Of a stretch of DNA of 64,000 nucleotides, positions 37,210 to 46,089 are shown one piece after another; within the stretch, counting starts at the first letter, position 1, and each line of letters starts with the position of its first letter. Below the pieces are notes generated by a model. The model saw nothing but the letters and a program-made list of their open reading frames with translations, was not told where the DNA came from and made no database searches. The stretch is from positions 310,001 to 374,000 of the forward strand of contig NZ_JAEDOX010000001.1 in assembly GCF_017872555.1 (NCBI RefSeq), given 5' to 3'. The stretch is from Ruegeria sp. HKCCSA071. GTDB taxonomy: Bacteria > Pseudomonadota > Alphaproteobacteria > Rhodobacterales > Rhodobacteraceae. Both the position numbers and the translations under genes were made by a program.

Positions 37210-38052
37210 ATGGACGACCAAGCCCTGAACCGTATCGCCGAGGCGTTGGAACGCATGGCACCGGCTCCTTTGGCGGCGCCTGATTTCGCCGCTGCTCCGG
37301 CTTTTGTGTGGCATGTCGATCCGGATCGACTGGAACCTGTTGCGCATGTCAACCGGGTCGATCTGGACCTCTTGGTCGGCATCAATCGCTCTCGCGACAC
37401 GTTGTTGGACAACACGCGCCGGTTTGCAGCAGGTTACAAGGCAAATAACGCGCTACTCTGGGGGGCGCGGGGGATGGGAAAGTCCAGCCTTGTGAAGGCC
37501 GTGCACGGCTCTCTGAGCGTTGAGTACGCCGACCTTAAGCTGGTCGAACTGCAGCGCGAGGATATGGGCACGGTCGCGCGGCTGCTGAACCATCTGCGCG
37601 CCGCGCCCTACAGGTTCATACTGTTTTGCGATGACCTGTCGTTCAGCCACGATGACCAGCACTATAAATCCCTCAAGGCTGTTCTGGACGGTGGTATTGA
37701 AGGCAGGCCAGAGAATGTGGTCTTCTATGCCACTTCAAACCGCCGTCATCTGATGCCGCGGGATATGATCGAAAACGAGCGCTCCAGCGCGATCAATCCT
37801 TCCGAGGCGGTCGAAGAAAAAGTCTCGCTGTCGGATCGCTTCGGCTTGTGGCTTGGGTTCCATCCCTGCGATCAGGACGAGTATCTGGCGATGATCGACC
37901 GCTATTGCGCCGCCTATGGCGTTTCAGTTGATGCAGAGACCCTGCGCGCTGAGGCAATTGAGTGGCAGGCCACGCGCGGTTCGCGCTCTGGCCGTGTCGC
38001 CTGGCAATTCTTCGTCGATCTGGCCGGGCGCAACGGCGTTCATATCACCTGA
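37210..38052 (+). CDS. DUF815 family AAA-type ATPase
   Basis: A 280-residue P-loop ATPase. Walker A in LLWGARGMGKSSLVKA, Walker B in RFILFCDDLSF, and sensor region VVFYATSNRRHLMPRDM. The start at 37210 follows a GGAGG site; the ORF upstream of it would cross the tat terminator. No membrane segment. The family function is unknown. It often follows the tat genes in this lineage, but here it has its own transcription start after the terminator. Confidence 0.87.
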   Translation: MDDQALNRIAEALERMAPAPLAAPDFAAAPAFVWHVDPDRLEPVAHVNRVDLDLLVGINRSRDTLLDNTRRFAAGYKANNALLWGARGMGKSSLVKAVHGSLSVEYADLKLVELQREDMGTVARLLNHLRAAPYRFILFCDDLSFSHDDQHYKSLKAVLDGGIEGRPENVVFYATSNRRHLMPRDMIENERSSAINPSEAVEEKVSLSDRFGLWLGFHPCDQDEYLAMIDRYCAAYGVSVDAETLRAEAIEWQATRGSRSGRVAWQFFVDLAGRNGVHIT

Positions 38053-38057
38053 TCCCG

Positions 38058-38109
38058 GCTTCACCTGGCTGCAAATATCCCCGCCAGAGGCATGGCCCGT
38101 CAGGGCCAT
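38058..38109 (-). repeat. Roseobacter-type intergenic repeat, copy E (inverted)
   Basis: On the minus strand: hairpin ATGGCCC-TGAC-GGGCCAT (38092-38109) followed by GGCGGGGATATTTGCAG and CCAGGTGAAG (to 38058). The core is nearly identical to copy A. It fills the gap between the convergent DUF815 and SDR genes. Confidence 0.7.
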
Positions 38110-38112
38110 TTC

Positions 38113-38757
38113 CTAAAGCAGTGCCAGAATCCGCGCAGCTTCATCCTTGGTGCTGTTCAACACGCTCCGGTCTTCCCCGGGATGAAACCGCGCGCGGACG
38201 ACCGTGGGCATCGGCGCGGGTTCGACAACCGAAACCCGCGGGCCGGTGCGTTCGGTCTCGACGGCCCAACTGCGGGCTAGAGCCATCTGCGCGGCCTTGG
38301 TGGCACCGTAGATGCCATAAAACTTCTCGCCAGCTTTCGGATCGTCAAAAAACACCGCATGGCCGCTCTCGCCCAGAAGGGGTGAGACATAGGGGATCAG
38401 AACCGAGGTCGCGTTTGCATTTGTGTTGATCGCCTTGGCCCATTCCTTGGGGTCAACAAAATGCACCGGTGTCAGTGCTGATGTGTGGATGGCTGTGTGC
38501 ATCCACAGGTCGACCTTACCCCAACGGTCATGGATGCCACGACACAGGGTCGCCATGGCGTTTGGATCGGTGATGTCCATGGGGGCCAAGGTGGCTGACC
38601 CGCCCTTGGCCTTGATACGGTCGTCCAGCTCTTCCAGCCCGCCGGTGGTCCGGGCGACGGCGACGATATGGTATTCAGGTGCCAGCGCTTCGGCCAGCGC
38701 AGCGCCCAACCCGCGAGAGGCCCCGGTGATAAGGGCGATTTTTGTCTGATCGGTCAT
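38113..38757 (-). CDS. SDR family NAD(P)-dependent oxidoreductase
   Basis: Short-chain dehydrogenase, 214 residues, slightly short. The cofactor loop TGASRGLGAALAEAL and the catalytic YGATK are present. Residue Arg in VARTTGG suggests NADP preference. The NNAG element is altered to MHTAIHTSA, an unusual variant. Substrate unknown. Its end abuts repeat copy E. Confidence 0.82.
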   Translation of the reverse strand: MTDQTKIALITGASRGLGAALAEALAPEYHIVAVARTTGGLEELDDRIKAKGGSATLAPMDITDPNAMATLCRGIHDRWGKVDLWMHTAIHTSALTPVHFVDPKEWAKAINTNANATSVLIPYVSPLLGESGHAVFFDDPKAGEKFYGIYGATKAAQMALARSWAVETERTGPRVSVVEPAPMPTVVRARFHPGEDRSVLNSTKDEAARILALL

Positions 38758-38799
38758 GGCTGCGGTTTGAACCCCTACGCGAGGAGCGTCAAGTCGCGA

Positions 38800-39048
38800 T
38801 TAGCTTCCGGGAATGGCGATCCGCTTGGTCTGGCCGCTTTGTCGCAGCATGATGCCCTGTTCGTCGATTGCTATCACTGTACCCGAGGCGACACGGCTTC
38901 CGGGTTCAACCTCTTTTACGCGGCCCGATGACAGGCGTACCAAGGCGTGCAGTTCGGTTTTGGGCCCGAACACTCCCAGGACAGAAACGGAGTTCTTGTT
39001 CAACGCGCCCTGCTGCGTGGCCGCGCTTTTGACATTGGTGTTTGACAT
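38800..39048 (-). CDS. Small protein resembling the PilP/GspC homology region
   Basis: An 82-residue protein starting MSNTNVKSAATQQ. Residues about 20-80 (SVLGVFGPKTELHALVRLSS ... GSRVASGTVIAIDEQGIML) look like the small beta-domain found in PilP and GspC periplasmic connectors, but no signal peptide or membrane segment is attached. I am unsure whether it acts in the cytoplasm. It is downstream of purF in the same direction, separated by about 300 bp in which I see no other gene. Confidence 0.6.
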   Translation of the reverse strand: MSNTNVKSAATQQGALNKNSVSVLGVFGPKTELHALVRLSSGRVKEVEPGSRVASGTVIAIDEQGIMLRQSGQTKRIAIPGS

Positions 39049-39346
39049 GGTCCGTGGCCCGGCGCGAGATCCGAACCCCTTTTTTTGAGTGAGTGGTTGC
39101 CGCCCGATAACAAAACGATCAGGTAAGCAAAAGACCCTCACAGACACTGCGCTTCACGACGTAGCGACCTTTTTGTTAGTCCTTGTGATCGTGCAGGATT
39201 CGCCGCCGGGTTGTGGCAGATTTCCACTCATCAGTTGATCAGCACAAGTGAGAGTCTCTTTGAACGGGGCTTCCCTATCTGCATGTCGAACGGTTCGAAT
39301 CGCCGTCCGAACAAAAACAGTACATGCCCTCAGTGGGCTAGGTCTT

Positions 39347-40870
39347 TCAGCCTGAGGCCAGTTTGGCCGCATTCCAGGACCCGCCCGGAACCTGCATATC
39401 CGCGCGTTTCTGGCTGACACGGCTGCTGTTTTCCAGACTGTCCAGATAATCCGCGCTGACGCTGCCAGTAATGTAATTGCCGTCAAAGCAGGAGCAATCA
39501 AATCCCTGAATGTCCGGGTTGCCTTCCTGGGCGGCCCAAATCAGGTCCTCCAGATGCTGATAGAACAGCGCATCGGCGCCCAGCTCTTCACGGATCTCTT
39601 CGATCTCTTTGCCATTTGCGATCAGTTCGGCCTTGGTCGGCATGTCGATGCCATAGACATTGGGGTATTTGACCGGCGGCGAGGCGCTGGCCACATAAAC
39701 CTTTTTGGCCCCGGCGTCGCGGCACATCTGAACGATCTTTTTGATGGTATTGCCGCGCACTATGGAATCGTCGATCAACAGAACGCTGTGGCCTTCGAAT
39801 TCCAGCGGAACTGCGTTCAGCTTGCGGCGCACGGATTTCTGTCGCTCGGCCTGACCCGGCATGATGAAGGTACGCCCGACATAACGGTTCTTCACCAACC
39901 CCTCGCGATAGGGGATGCCGGTGATTTTAGCCGCTTCCAGTGCCACGGGGCGGGCGCTGTCGGGTACGGGAATGATCCGATCGATTTCCAGGCCCGAGTC
40001 CTGAATTTGTTTCGCCAGCGTCTGTCCCATACGCATCTGGGTTTTATAAACCGAGACACCGTCCAGCAGTGAATCCGGACGTGCCAGATACACATACTCG
40101 AAGATACAGGGCGTCAGCTTGCCTTGGACCGCCTGAAACTCGTGCATGTTGCCTTTCAGGTCAATCAGGATGGCCTCGCCGGGGCGCAGATCGCGTAGCT
40201 TTTCAAAACTGTTGATGCCAAAGGCCACGTCTTCTGAAGCAAAAGCATAATCGTCCCCCTGACCGTCGACATTGCGCTTTGCGACCGAAAGTGGCCGAAT
40301 GCCAAATGGATCGCGGAACGCCAGCATGCCGACACCTGCCACCAGACAGATTACCGAATAGGCGCCCTGAACCCGCTCCATCGTCATCTTCACACCGGCA
40401 AAGATGTTTCGGATCGGATCCGAATTGCCGTTCACCTTGATGGCGTCAGCCACTTTGTCGGCCAGCACGTTCAGCAAGATTTCCGAATCCGATGTGGTGC
40501 GCAGGTGACGGCTGTATTTCCCGGTCACTTTCTCGCGCTGTTCCGCTGTGTTGGTGATGTTGCCGTTGTGAACAAGATAGATACCGTAGGGTGCGTTCAC
40601 GAAGAAAGGTTGCGCTTCAGCCGCGCTGAGTGATCCGGCCGTGGGATAACGAACATGCCCCATGCCGACATGACCCAAAAGGGTTTCAGCATCCTGGGCG
40701 TTGAACACGTCCTTGACCAGACCATTGGCTTTCTTTTCCCGGAAGAATTCGCCGTTGTAGGTCACGATCCCCGAGGCATCCTGACCCCGGTGCTGCAACA
40801 TCAGCAACCCGTCATAGATCTCAGCAAAGACATCATGTGTCCGGCTTGCGATTCCTAAAATCCCACACAT
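39347..40870 (-). CDS. purF: Amidophosphoribosyltransferase
   Basis: First committed enzyme of purine biosynthesis: PRPP plus glutamine gives 5-phosphoribosylamine. The N-terminal nucleophile Cys2 is in MCGILGIAS, so the initiator Met is removed. The PRPP loop is VLLIDDSIVRGNTIKK. 507 residues. Cysteines at LTPCIFEY and FDCSCF echo Bacillus Fe-S ligands, but the third position reads YPNVYG instead of Cys, so a cluster is not supported. cvpA, commonly linked with purF, lies upstream. Confidence 0.95.
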   Translation of the reverse strand: MCGILGIASRTHDVFAEIYDGLLMLQHRGQDASGIVTYNGEFFREKKANGLVKDVFNAQDAETLLGHVGMGHVRYPTAGSLSAAEAQPFFVNAPYGIYLVHNGNITNTAEQREKVTGKYSRHLRTTSDSEILLNVLADKVADAIKVNGNSDPIRNIFAGVKMTMERVQGAYSVICLVAGVGMLAFRDPFGIRPLSVAKRNVDGQGDDYAFASEDVAFGINSFEKLRDLRPGEAILIDLKGNMHEFQAVQGKLTPCIFEYVYLARPDSLLDGVSVYKTQMRMGQTLAKQIQDSGLEIDRIIPVPDSARPVALEAAKITGIPYREGLVKNRYVGRTFIMPGQAERQKSVRRKLNAVPLEFEGHSVLLIDDSIVRGNTIKKIVQMCRDAGAKKVYVASASPPVKYPNVYGIDMPTKAELIANGKEIEEIREELGADALFYQHLEDLIWAAQEGNPDIQGFDCSCFDGNYITGSVSADYLDSLENSSRVSQKRADMQVPGGSWNAAKLASG

Positions 40871-41243
40871 CTACGGGGCTCCAACTTCTATGACGATTTC
40901 ATTCGAGGATTGGCCGCAGTTCGGCACCGGACTTTCTGCATCTTCAAAGCGGAAATGTTCGCTACACAGGAACAAGACGCCGTTAGGGCGACCATCACTG
41001 CGATCAGCGCGCATTCATACAGAAAGGACAAGATCGGTGGCTCCGATTCCGTGGCGGGTTGGCCCCCACATAATGCCTATTGGCGTGGCTGTCATCAAAG
41101 GATCACAATAGCCAAATGCCGCAGGCCAAGTTTACGCATGTCGATGTAGAAAAACGAAGATGGTGACATGCGCAAACATATGTGCTGTCATGCATTGGAT
41201 TGTATACATAACTGCTAAAACTCAGTACCTCGGGGGGACCTGA
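40871..41243. other. 373-bp gap upstream of purF
   Basis: This stretch separates divergent purF and the zinc-finger gene. Two short open frames (40890-41111 +, 41103-41300 -) lack ribosome-binding sites and family features and I do not call them. The right end (41165-41225) is rich in short palindromes (CATATG, ATGCAT, GTATAC) and AT content and probably holds both promoters. I see no riboswitch fold that I can name. Confidence 0.4.
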
Positions 41244-41465
41244 ATGTGGCAACATAAACCTCCTCACAAGAACCAGGAACGGATCAGGCAGCGGTGCCAT
41301 CGGTGCAGAGGATTGGGACGCGCGTCGTGTCAGATCTGTAACGGAGCGGGCGAGGTCGCCAAAAGCAGAGATATCTTTGGAAAACCAATCTTCAGTCGAT
41401 GCGACGGGTGCTTTGGCTTGAAAACAATCCGCTGCACGGTGTGTGGTGGCGAGGGGTTTGTCTGA
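41244..41465 (+). CDS. Stand-alone DnaJ-type zinc-finger protein
   Basis: A 73-residue protein made almost entirely of four CxxCxG-type units: CHRCRGLGRA, CQICNGAGEV, CDGCFGLKTI and CTVCGGEGFV. This is the pattern of the DnaJ central zinc-finger domain, which binds two zinc ions and unfolded protein. No J-domain or C-terminal chaperone domain is attached. A GGGGGGACC-type ribosome-binding site precedes the ATG. It sits between purF and cvpA, two genes usually adjacent. Confidence 0.7.
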   Translation: MWQHKPPHKNQERIRQRCHRCRGLGRASCQICNGAGEVAKSRDIFGKPIFSRCDGCFGLKTIRCTVCGGEGFV

Positions 41466-41473
41466 TCTGCAAC

Positions 41474-41499
41474 AAAAAAGCCCGGCAGCGCCGGGCTTT
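41474..41499 (-). terminator. Rho-independent terminator for cvpA (minus strand)
   Basis: Perfect 10-bp stem AAAGCCCGGC (41477-41486) / GCCGGGCTTT (41490-41499) with a 3-nt loop. Read on the minus strand it is followed by a T-run, so it terminates radA/cvpA transcription; on the + strand it may also end the zinc-finger gene. Confidence 0.88.
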
Positions 41500-41522
41500 C
41501 ATGAACTGGTGATCGGCCTCTA

Positions 41523-42116
41523 TCAGCCGTTGGAAGGCGCAGTTGTTGTTGGTTCATCGTTTCCAGCCGTGCAACTGGCGACCAGCTCTTCATACTGAGT
41601 TGTAACCCACCCCAGAGCTGCCTCGGGGTTTTGTTCCTCAATCTGGCCGCTGAACTGTTCAAACACCTTGGCCGACCGGCTCTCATCAACAATTGTGTAA
41701 GACTGGCCGGTCATGACGGTGTCGTAAACGAAGAACGCAATCGCAACCAGAAGAATGCCACGAGCGATGCCGAAGAACAGCCCCAGAGCCTGATCCAGGC
41801 CGCCAAGGGCCGAGCGCTGAACCAGCGATGAAAACAGCGGTGTGAAGATACTGACCACGATCAGCGCCACCGCAAAGACTGCCGCAAACCCGGTGATCAC
41901 AGACAGTTCGCAGCTGTCACGCAGGAAATCTCCGACGACCGGGATTTCCTTGACCAGAGGTACCGCCTGCGGGGCGAAGATGAACGCCAGAACGGCCGCC
42001 GCAACCCAACCCGCGATGGCCAGAACTTCGCGCATAAAACCGCGCGAATAGGCCAGCAAGCCTGACAGCACGATGATCAGGGCAACCACCCCGTCGATTA
42101 TTGTAAAACCTTCCAT
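41523..42116 (-). CDS. cvpA: CvpA family membrane protein
   Basis: A 197-residue inner-membrane protein with four hydrophobic helices (about 5-25, 28-48, 65-90, 108-130) and the conserved block LAYSRGFMREVLAIAGWVAA. In enterobacteria CvpA is needed for colicin V export and envelope integrity; the molecular function is unclear. The start at 42116 (MEGFTIIDG) is preferred. It follows radA by 39 bp, in the same direction as purF. Confidence 0.88.
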   Translation of the reverse strand: MEGFTIIDGVVALIIVLSGLLAYSRGFMREVLAIAGWVAAAVLAFIFAPQAVPLVKEIPVVGDFLRDSCELSVITGFAAVFAVALIVVSIFTPLFSSLVQRSALGGLDQALGLFFGIARGILLVAIAFFVYDTVMTGQSYTIVDESRSAKVFEQFSGQIEEQNPEAALGWVTTQYEELVASCTAGNDEPTTTAPSNG

Positions 42117-42155
42117 GGCCCTCGCCTGTTCTTTTCTGCCCCTCAAGGCGCGACT

Positions 42156-43517
42156 TTAACCTGCTCCGAAGGTTTCGCCAACAAACCCCACCAAATCAGA
42201 GGGCCGGGTGAGTGTCAGACCTGCCACAGTACCGGTTTTGCCACCTGCCGGAGCAATTGCTGCTGTGAAACCAAGTTTTTGTGCTTCTTTCAACCTGTTT
42301 TCTGTCTGCGGAGCCGGTCTAAGTGCGCCGGATAGCGAGATTTCCCCGAAAACGACGGTGTCTGAGGGCAGGGCCGTGTCCTCGCGTGCGCTCAGCAATG
42401 CAGCAGCAACGGCCAGATCGGCGGCGGGTTCACTGACTTTCAATCCACCGGCCACGTTCAGATAGACATCGAGACCCGCAAATGGAATGCCGCAACGCGC
42501 TTCGAGAACGGCAAGGATCATTGCCAGCCGCCCGCTGTCCCATCCCACCACTGTCCGGCGTGGTTGTGAGTGGGGGGACGGGGCGACAAGGGCCTGCAAT
42601 TCGACCAGAACGGGCCGTGTGCCCTCAATCCCGGCAAAGACGGCAGAGCCAGGGCTGGGTGTACCACGTTCCGACAGGAACAAGGCCGAGGGGTTGGTGA
42701 CCTGCGCAAGCCCTTTGCCTGTCATCTCGAATACGCCAATTTCGTCGGCGGGACCAAAGCGGTTCTTGACTGCCCGCAGAATACGAAACTGATGGCCGCG
42801 CTCGCCCTCGAAATACAGCACCGTATCAACCATGTGTTCGACAACACGGGGCCCTGCGATCTGGCCTTCCTTGGTGACGTGCCCGACCATGATGATCGAC
42901 ACACCATGCCGTTTCGCAAAGGCGGTCAATTCATGAGCAGCCGCCCGGACTTGCGACACGGACCCCGGCGCGCTGTCGACATTGTCCGCCCACATGGTCT
43001 GGATCGAGTCAATGATCGCCAGACCGGGTTTCTCGGCTTCAAGCGTGGTGAGAATGTCGCGTAGGTTGGTTTCGGCAGCAAGTTGCACCGGAGCGTTCTC
43101 CAGCCCAAGGCGGCGCGCCCGCATGCGAACCTGCGCACTGGCTTCTTCACCCGAGACATAGATCGTCTTGACGCCAGCACGGGCAAATCGGGCAGCCGCT
43201 TGCAGCAGCAGGGTGGATTTACCGATGCCGGGGTCGCCGCCCACCAACAGGGCAGATGCGGGAACAAGCCCGCCGCCAAGCACCCGGTCCAGCTCTTCCA
43301 CTCCGCAGAGTGTGCGGGGTGGCGGGGTTTCCTCGGTCGACAGGTCGGTGAGCGTCATCGACCGTCCGCGTTTCGAGCCCAGCGATTTCTTGGCTGGGCC
43401 TGCCGACAGAGGTACGTCCTGGATGATCGAGTTCCACTCGCCGCACCCGTCGCAGCGGCCCGACCAGCGGGAATGGGATGCGCCGCAGGCGGAGCAGGAG
43501 AAGGTTGGTTTTGCCAT
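42156..43517 (-). CDS. radA: DNA repair protein RadA (Sms)
   Basis: RecA-like ATPase that processes recombination intermediates by branch migration. An N-terminal four-Cys zinc finger (CSACGASHSRWSGRCDGCG) precedes Walker A GGDPGIGKSTLL, the RadA-specific KNRFG motif, and a Lon-protease-like C-terminal domain (about 290-453). 453 residues from the start at 43517; the 57-residue upstream extension is rejected because it precedes the conserved zinc finger and has no family likeness. Confidence 0.94.
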   Translation of the reverse strand: MAKPTFSCSACGASHSRWSGRCDGCGEWNSIIQDVPLSAGPAKKSLGSKRGRSMTLTDLSTEETPPPRTLCGVEELDRVLGGGLVPASALLVGGDPGIGKSTLLLQAAARFARAGVKTIYVSGEEASAQVRMRARRLGLENAPVQLAAETNLRDILTTLEAEKPGLAIIDSIQTMWADNVDSAPGSVSQVRAAAHELTAFAKRHGVSIIMVGHVTKEGQIAGPRVVEHMVDTVLYFEGERGHQFRILRAVKNRFGPADEIGVFEMTGKGLAQVTNPSALFLSERGTPSPGSAVFAGIEGTRPVLVELQALVAPSPHSQPRRTVVGWDSGRLAMILAVLEARCGIPFAGLDVYLNVAGGLKVSEPAADLAVAAALLSAREDTALPSDTVVFGEISLSGALRPAPQTENRLKEAQKLGFTAAIAPAGGKTGTVAGLTLTRPSDLVGFVGETFGAG

Positions 43518-43584
43518 GACGTCTTGGTGCCCGAGGACGGGCGGTTCTTCAAGCCCTTGCTGGGCTTTCCTCGTCGTCAGCGCC

Positions 43585-44034
43585 CTATGTCCGAGCGATG
43601 GATTTGCAGTGGCGTTCGGTGAGAATGCCCAAAGCGATGGAGGTAAGGATGCAGGTGGTGAACAGGTAAAGACCCCATGCGGTTTCAACAGTGGCGTAAG
43701 AGATGCCTTTGGCCAGCGTGATGTAAAGCGCGATCAGGAAGATATCTGCCATAGCCAGCTTGCCTAGGATGTTGAGTGCAGGCTGCACACGGGCATCTAG
43801 CAGGTTCCATTGTATCAGGGCGGTGCCAATGGTTTTGATGTAGGGCGCGAAAAGGGCGAAGATGGTGACAACCAGCGCAAGGAAGATGTCGGATTTCCAA
43901 AGCGACTGGAGGCCGGTGATGACGCTGATTTCGCTGAGGCCAAAGATCGGCAGGAACCCCGCGCGCATCAGCGGGGCGAACCACGCGATGGGGTAGAGGA
44001 TCAGGAGGGAGAGGGTGGCGAGGCGGAGGGTCAT
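43585..44034 (-). CDS. Paraquat-inducible protein A family membrane protein
   Basis: A 149-residue membrane protein with four hydrophobic helices, matching a single PqiA domain: LRAGFLPIFGLSEISVITGL, FALFAPYIKTIGTALI and LAMADIFLIALYITLAKGI. PqiA proteins are inner-membrane partners of MCE (PqiB) lipid-transport proteins. No pqiB lies beside it here. The ribosome-binding site is weak. Confidence 0.75.
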   Translation of the reverse strand: MTLRLATLSLLILYPIAWFAPLMRAGFLPIFGLSEISVITGLQSLWKSDIFLALVVTIFALFAPYIKTIGTALIQWNLLDARVQPALNILGKLAMADIFLIALYITLAKGISYATVETAWGLYLFTTCILTSIALGILTERHCKSIART

Positions 44035-44138
44035 AAGTACTTTTTAGGTGTTCCGCCGCCAATCGGGCGACGCGTTTCAGTTATGTGTTAGCTTAATTCA
44101 AGAATTCAAACTCGTTTTTGTCAGTGGGGAGAAGTCAG

Positions 44139-44567
44139 ATGCCAGCTATTGTGGCTTTCAAGTCAATTGTTGATCCTTCGGATTGCGATTTTCTGGGGCA
44201 TATGAATGTCTCGCGATACTTTGCGGCTTGCTCAGATTCGGTGTTTGCTATCCAATCGGAGATGGGACTGAACGCAGACGACATGCGTTCGGGACGGAAG
44301 CTCTCATTTGCGGTCGTACATGCGGAGAGTAGTTTCCTCGCCGAACTTCGAGCGGGGGAGGCAATTCAGATGGAGAGTGAGGTACTAGAAATAGGCGGAA
44401 AGTCGGTCACCTTCCGACACAGATTGCTGCGCTCTGCCGACAGAAAAACTGTATTCTCAACAGTGTTCAAATGTGTCTTGTTAAATCTCGAAACTCGAAA
44501 AGCCGAATTGCTTCCAGATGAGGTTGTCGCAAGCGCGAAAAACTGGCTAGTGAGTGAGGAGGATTAG
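44139..44567 (+). CDS. Hot-dog fold acyl-CoA thioesterase-like protein
   Basis: A 142-residue protein of the 4-hydroxybenzoyl-CoA thioesterase/YbgC group; the signature DPSDCDFLGHMNVSRYF carries the usual catalytic Asp position. I chose the ATG at 44139, which has a GGGGAG site, over an upstream TTG. Base composition is more AT-rich than in neighbouring genes. Its stop overlaps the convergent mlaF end by 4 bp. Substrate unknown. Confidence 0.78.
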   Translation: MPAIVAFKSIVDPSDCDFLGHMNVSRYFAACSDSVFAIQSEMGLNADDMRSGRKLSFAVVHAESSFLAELRAGEAIQMESEVLEIGGKSVTFRHRLLRSADRKTVFSTVFKCVLLNLETRKAELLPDEVVASAKNWLVSEED

Positions 44568-45310
44568 CGCACCGCCTCAATCGGCCCCTCGGCACTCCCG
44601 CTGATGAACTGCTCCACATAAGGATCACCCGAGGCATCCATCTGACCGACCGGGCCGGTCCACTGGATCACGCCTCCGTGCAGCATGGCAACGTTGTCGG
44701 CAATCGCGCGGACGGAACTCATGTCGTGGGTGATGGTCATCGCGGTGGCGCCCATCTCGGTCACGATTTCGCGGATCAGGTCGTTGATGACGCCGGACAT
44801 GATCGGGTCGAGGCCGGTGGTGGGTTCGTCAAAAAAGATGATCTCGGGCTCGGCGGCGATGGCGCGGGCAAGGCCCACACGTTTTTGCATCCCGCCTGAC
44901 AGTTCTGCCGGAAAACGGTCGGCCACGTCGGATTTCAGGCCCACGCGGCGCAGTTTTTCGATGGCGATCTCGCGCGCTTCTTCGGTGGGACGTTTCAGGG
45001 ATCCACGCAGCAGGCGGAATGCGACATTCTGCCAGACGGTCAGCGAGTCAAACAGGGCCGCACCCTGAAACAGCATCCCGAACCGGGCCAGAAACGCGTC
45101 GCGGTCGCCTTTGGTTGCGTCCTTGCCGTCGACATAGATCATGCCGCTGTCGGGTTTGATCAGGCCCAGGATACATTTCAGGGCAACAGATTTCCCCGTG
45201 CCGGAACCCCCGATGATGACCATCGAGGTTCCTTTGGGTATCTCTAGGCTCATTCCACGCAATACGTGGTTGTCGCCAAAGGCTTTTTCTACGTTCTCCA
45301 TCCGGATCAT
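44564..45310 (-). CDS. mlaF: Phospholipid ABC transporter ATP-binding protein MlaF
   Basis: ATPase of the Mla (maintenance of lipid asymmetry) MCE-type transporter that moves phospholipids between inner and outer membranes. Walker A GGSGTGKS, signature LSGGMQKRVGLARA, Walker B IIFFDEPTTGLDP. 248 residues. It overlaps mlaE by 4 bp. No MlaD gene follows; transcription ends against the convergent thioesterase gene. Confidence 0.9.
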   Translation of the reverse strand: MIRMENVEKAFGDNHVLRGMSLEIPKGTSMVIIGGSGTGKSVALKCILGLIKPDSGMIYVDGKDATKGDRDAFLARFGMLFQGAALFDSLTVWQNVAFRLLRGSLKRPTEEAREIAIEKLRRVGLKSDVADRFPAELSGGMQKRVGLARAIAAEPEIIFFDEPTTGLDPIMSGVINDLIREIVTEMGATAMTITHDMSSVRAIADNVAMLHGGVIQWTGPVGQMDASGDPYVEQFISGSAEGPIEAVR

Positions 45311-46089
45311 AGCGAGAAGAACACCCCTGTGAGAACAAAGTTTGCGGCCAGGATCAAAACGGCTGCGGCCTCGACCGACCCTTTGGTTGCACGACCGACA
45401 CCCTGTGCGCCGCGGCCCGAGTTCATGCCGTAGTAGCAGCCCATGATAGCCGCGATCACGCCAAAGGCCGCGCCCTTAACCAGAGACGATACAATGTCGC
45501 GCATCTCAAGGAAATCGACGGTGTTTTTCAGATAGGCCGCCGGGTTGAAGCCCAGATTCTGCGTGGCGACAGTGTACCCGCCTGCAATCCCGATAACGTC
45601 ACCCACCGCGACCAGCGCAGGTACGGTGATCAGGGCGGCCAGCACACGCGGAGCAGTAAGGTATTTCATCGGGTGGGTCGACAGCGTGACCAGAGCGTCG
45701 ATTTGCTCGGTCACTTTCATCGTGGCGATCTCGGCCGCGATGGACGAGGTCACGCGCGCGGCGATCATAAGGCCGACCAGCACCGGGCCAAGCTCGCGCA
45801 CCATGCCGATAGCGACGATCTGGGGCACGACGGCCTCGGCGTTGAACCGTGCACCGCCCGCATAGATTTGCAAGGCCAGCGCACCGCCGGTGAAAATGGC
45901 GGTCAGGCCGACGACGGGCAGGGACAGCCAGCCGATATTCAGCAGGGCCATCCCGAATTCGCGCGGATAGAAGGGTGGGCGCAGGATGTGCGACACTGCA
46001 TCAAGCGCGAACAGGGCCACCCGGCCAAAGGCCGCAAGCAGGCCCAGCACGGTGCGGCCCAGCCCCCCCAGCGCGCTGATTGGGTTCAT
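45307..46089 (-). CDS. mlaE: Phospholipid ABC transporter permease MlaE
   Basis: MlaE-family permease, 260 residues, with about five to six membrane helices and the conserved block [20 protein letters not shown]. Partner of MlaF, with which it overlaps (ATGA), and downstream of alr, with which it also overlaps by 4 bp. The alr-mlaE-mlaF grouping links peptidoglycan precursor and outer-membrane lipid functions in one transcript. Confidence 0.9.
   Translation of the reverse strand: MNPISALGGLGRTVLGLLAAFGRVALFALDAVSHILRPPFYPREFGMALLNIGWLSLPVVGLTAIFTGGALALQIYAGGARFNAEAVVPQIVAIGMVRELGPVLVGLMIAARVTSSIAAEIATMKVTEQIDALVTLSTHPMKYLTAPRVLAALITVPALVAVGDVIGIAGGYTVATQNLGFNPAAYLKNTVDFLEMRDIVSSLVKGAAFGVIAAIMGCYYGMNSGRGAQGVGRATKGSVEAAAVLILAANFVLTGVFFSL

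Noticed and set aside
39285..39310. TTCGAA-rich stretch recalling a tRNA T-arm downstream of purF
   Set aside because: No matching acceptor, D- or anticodon stems could be folded around it; only a short TCGAAC/GTTCGA palindrome remains.
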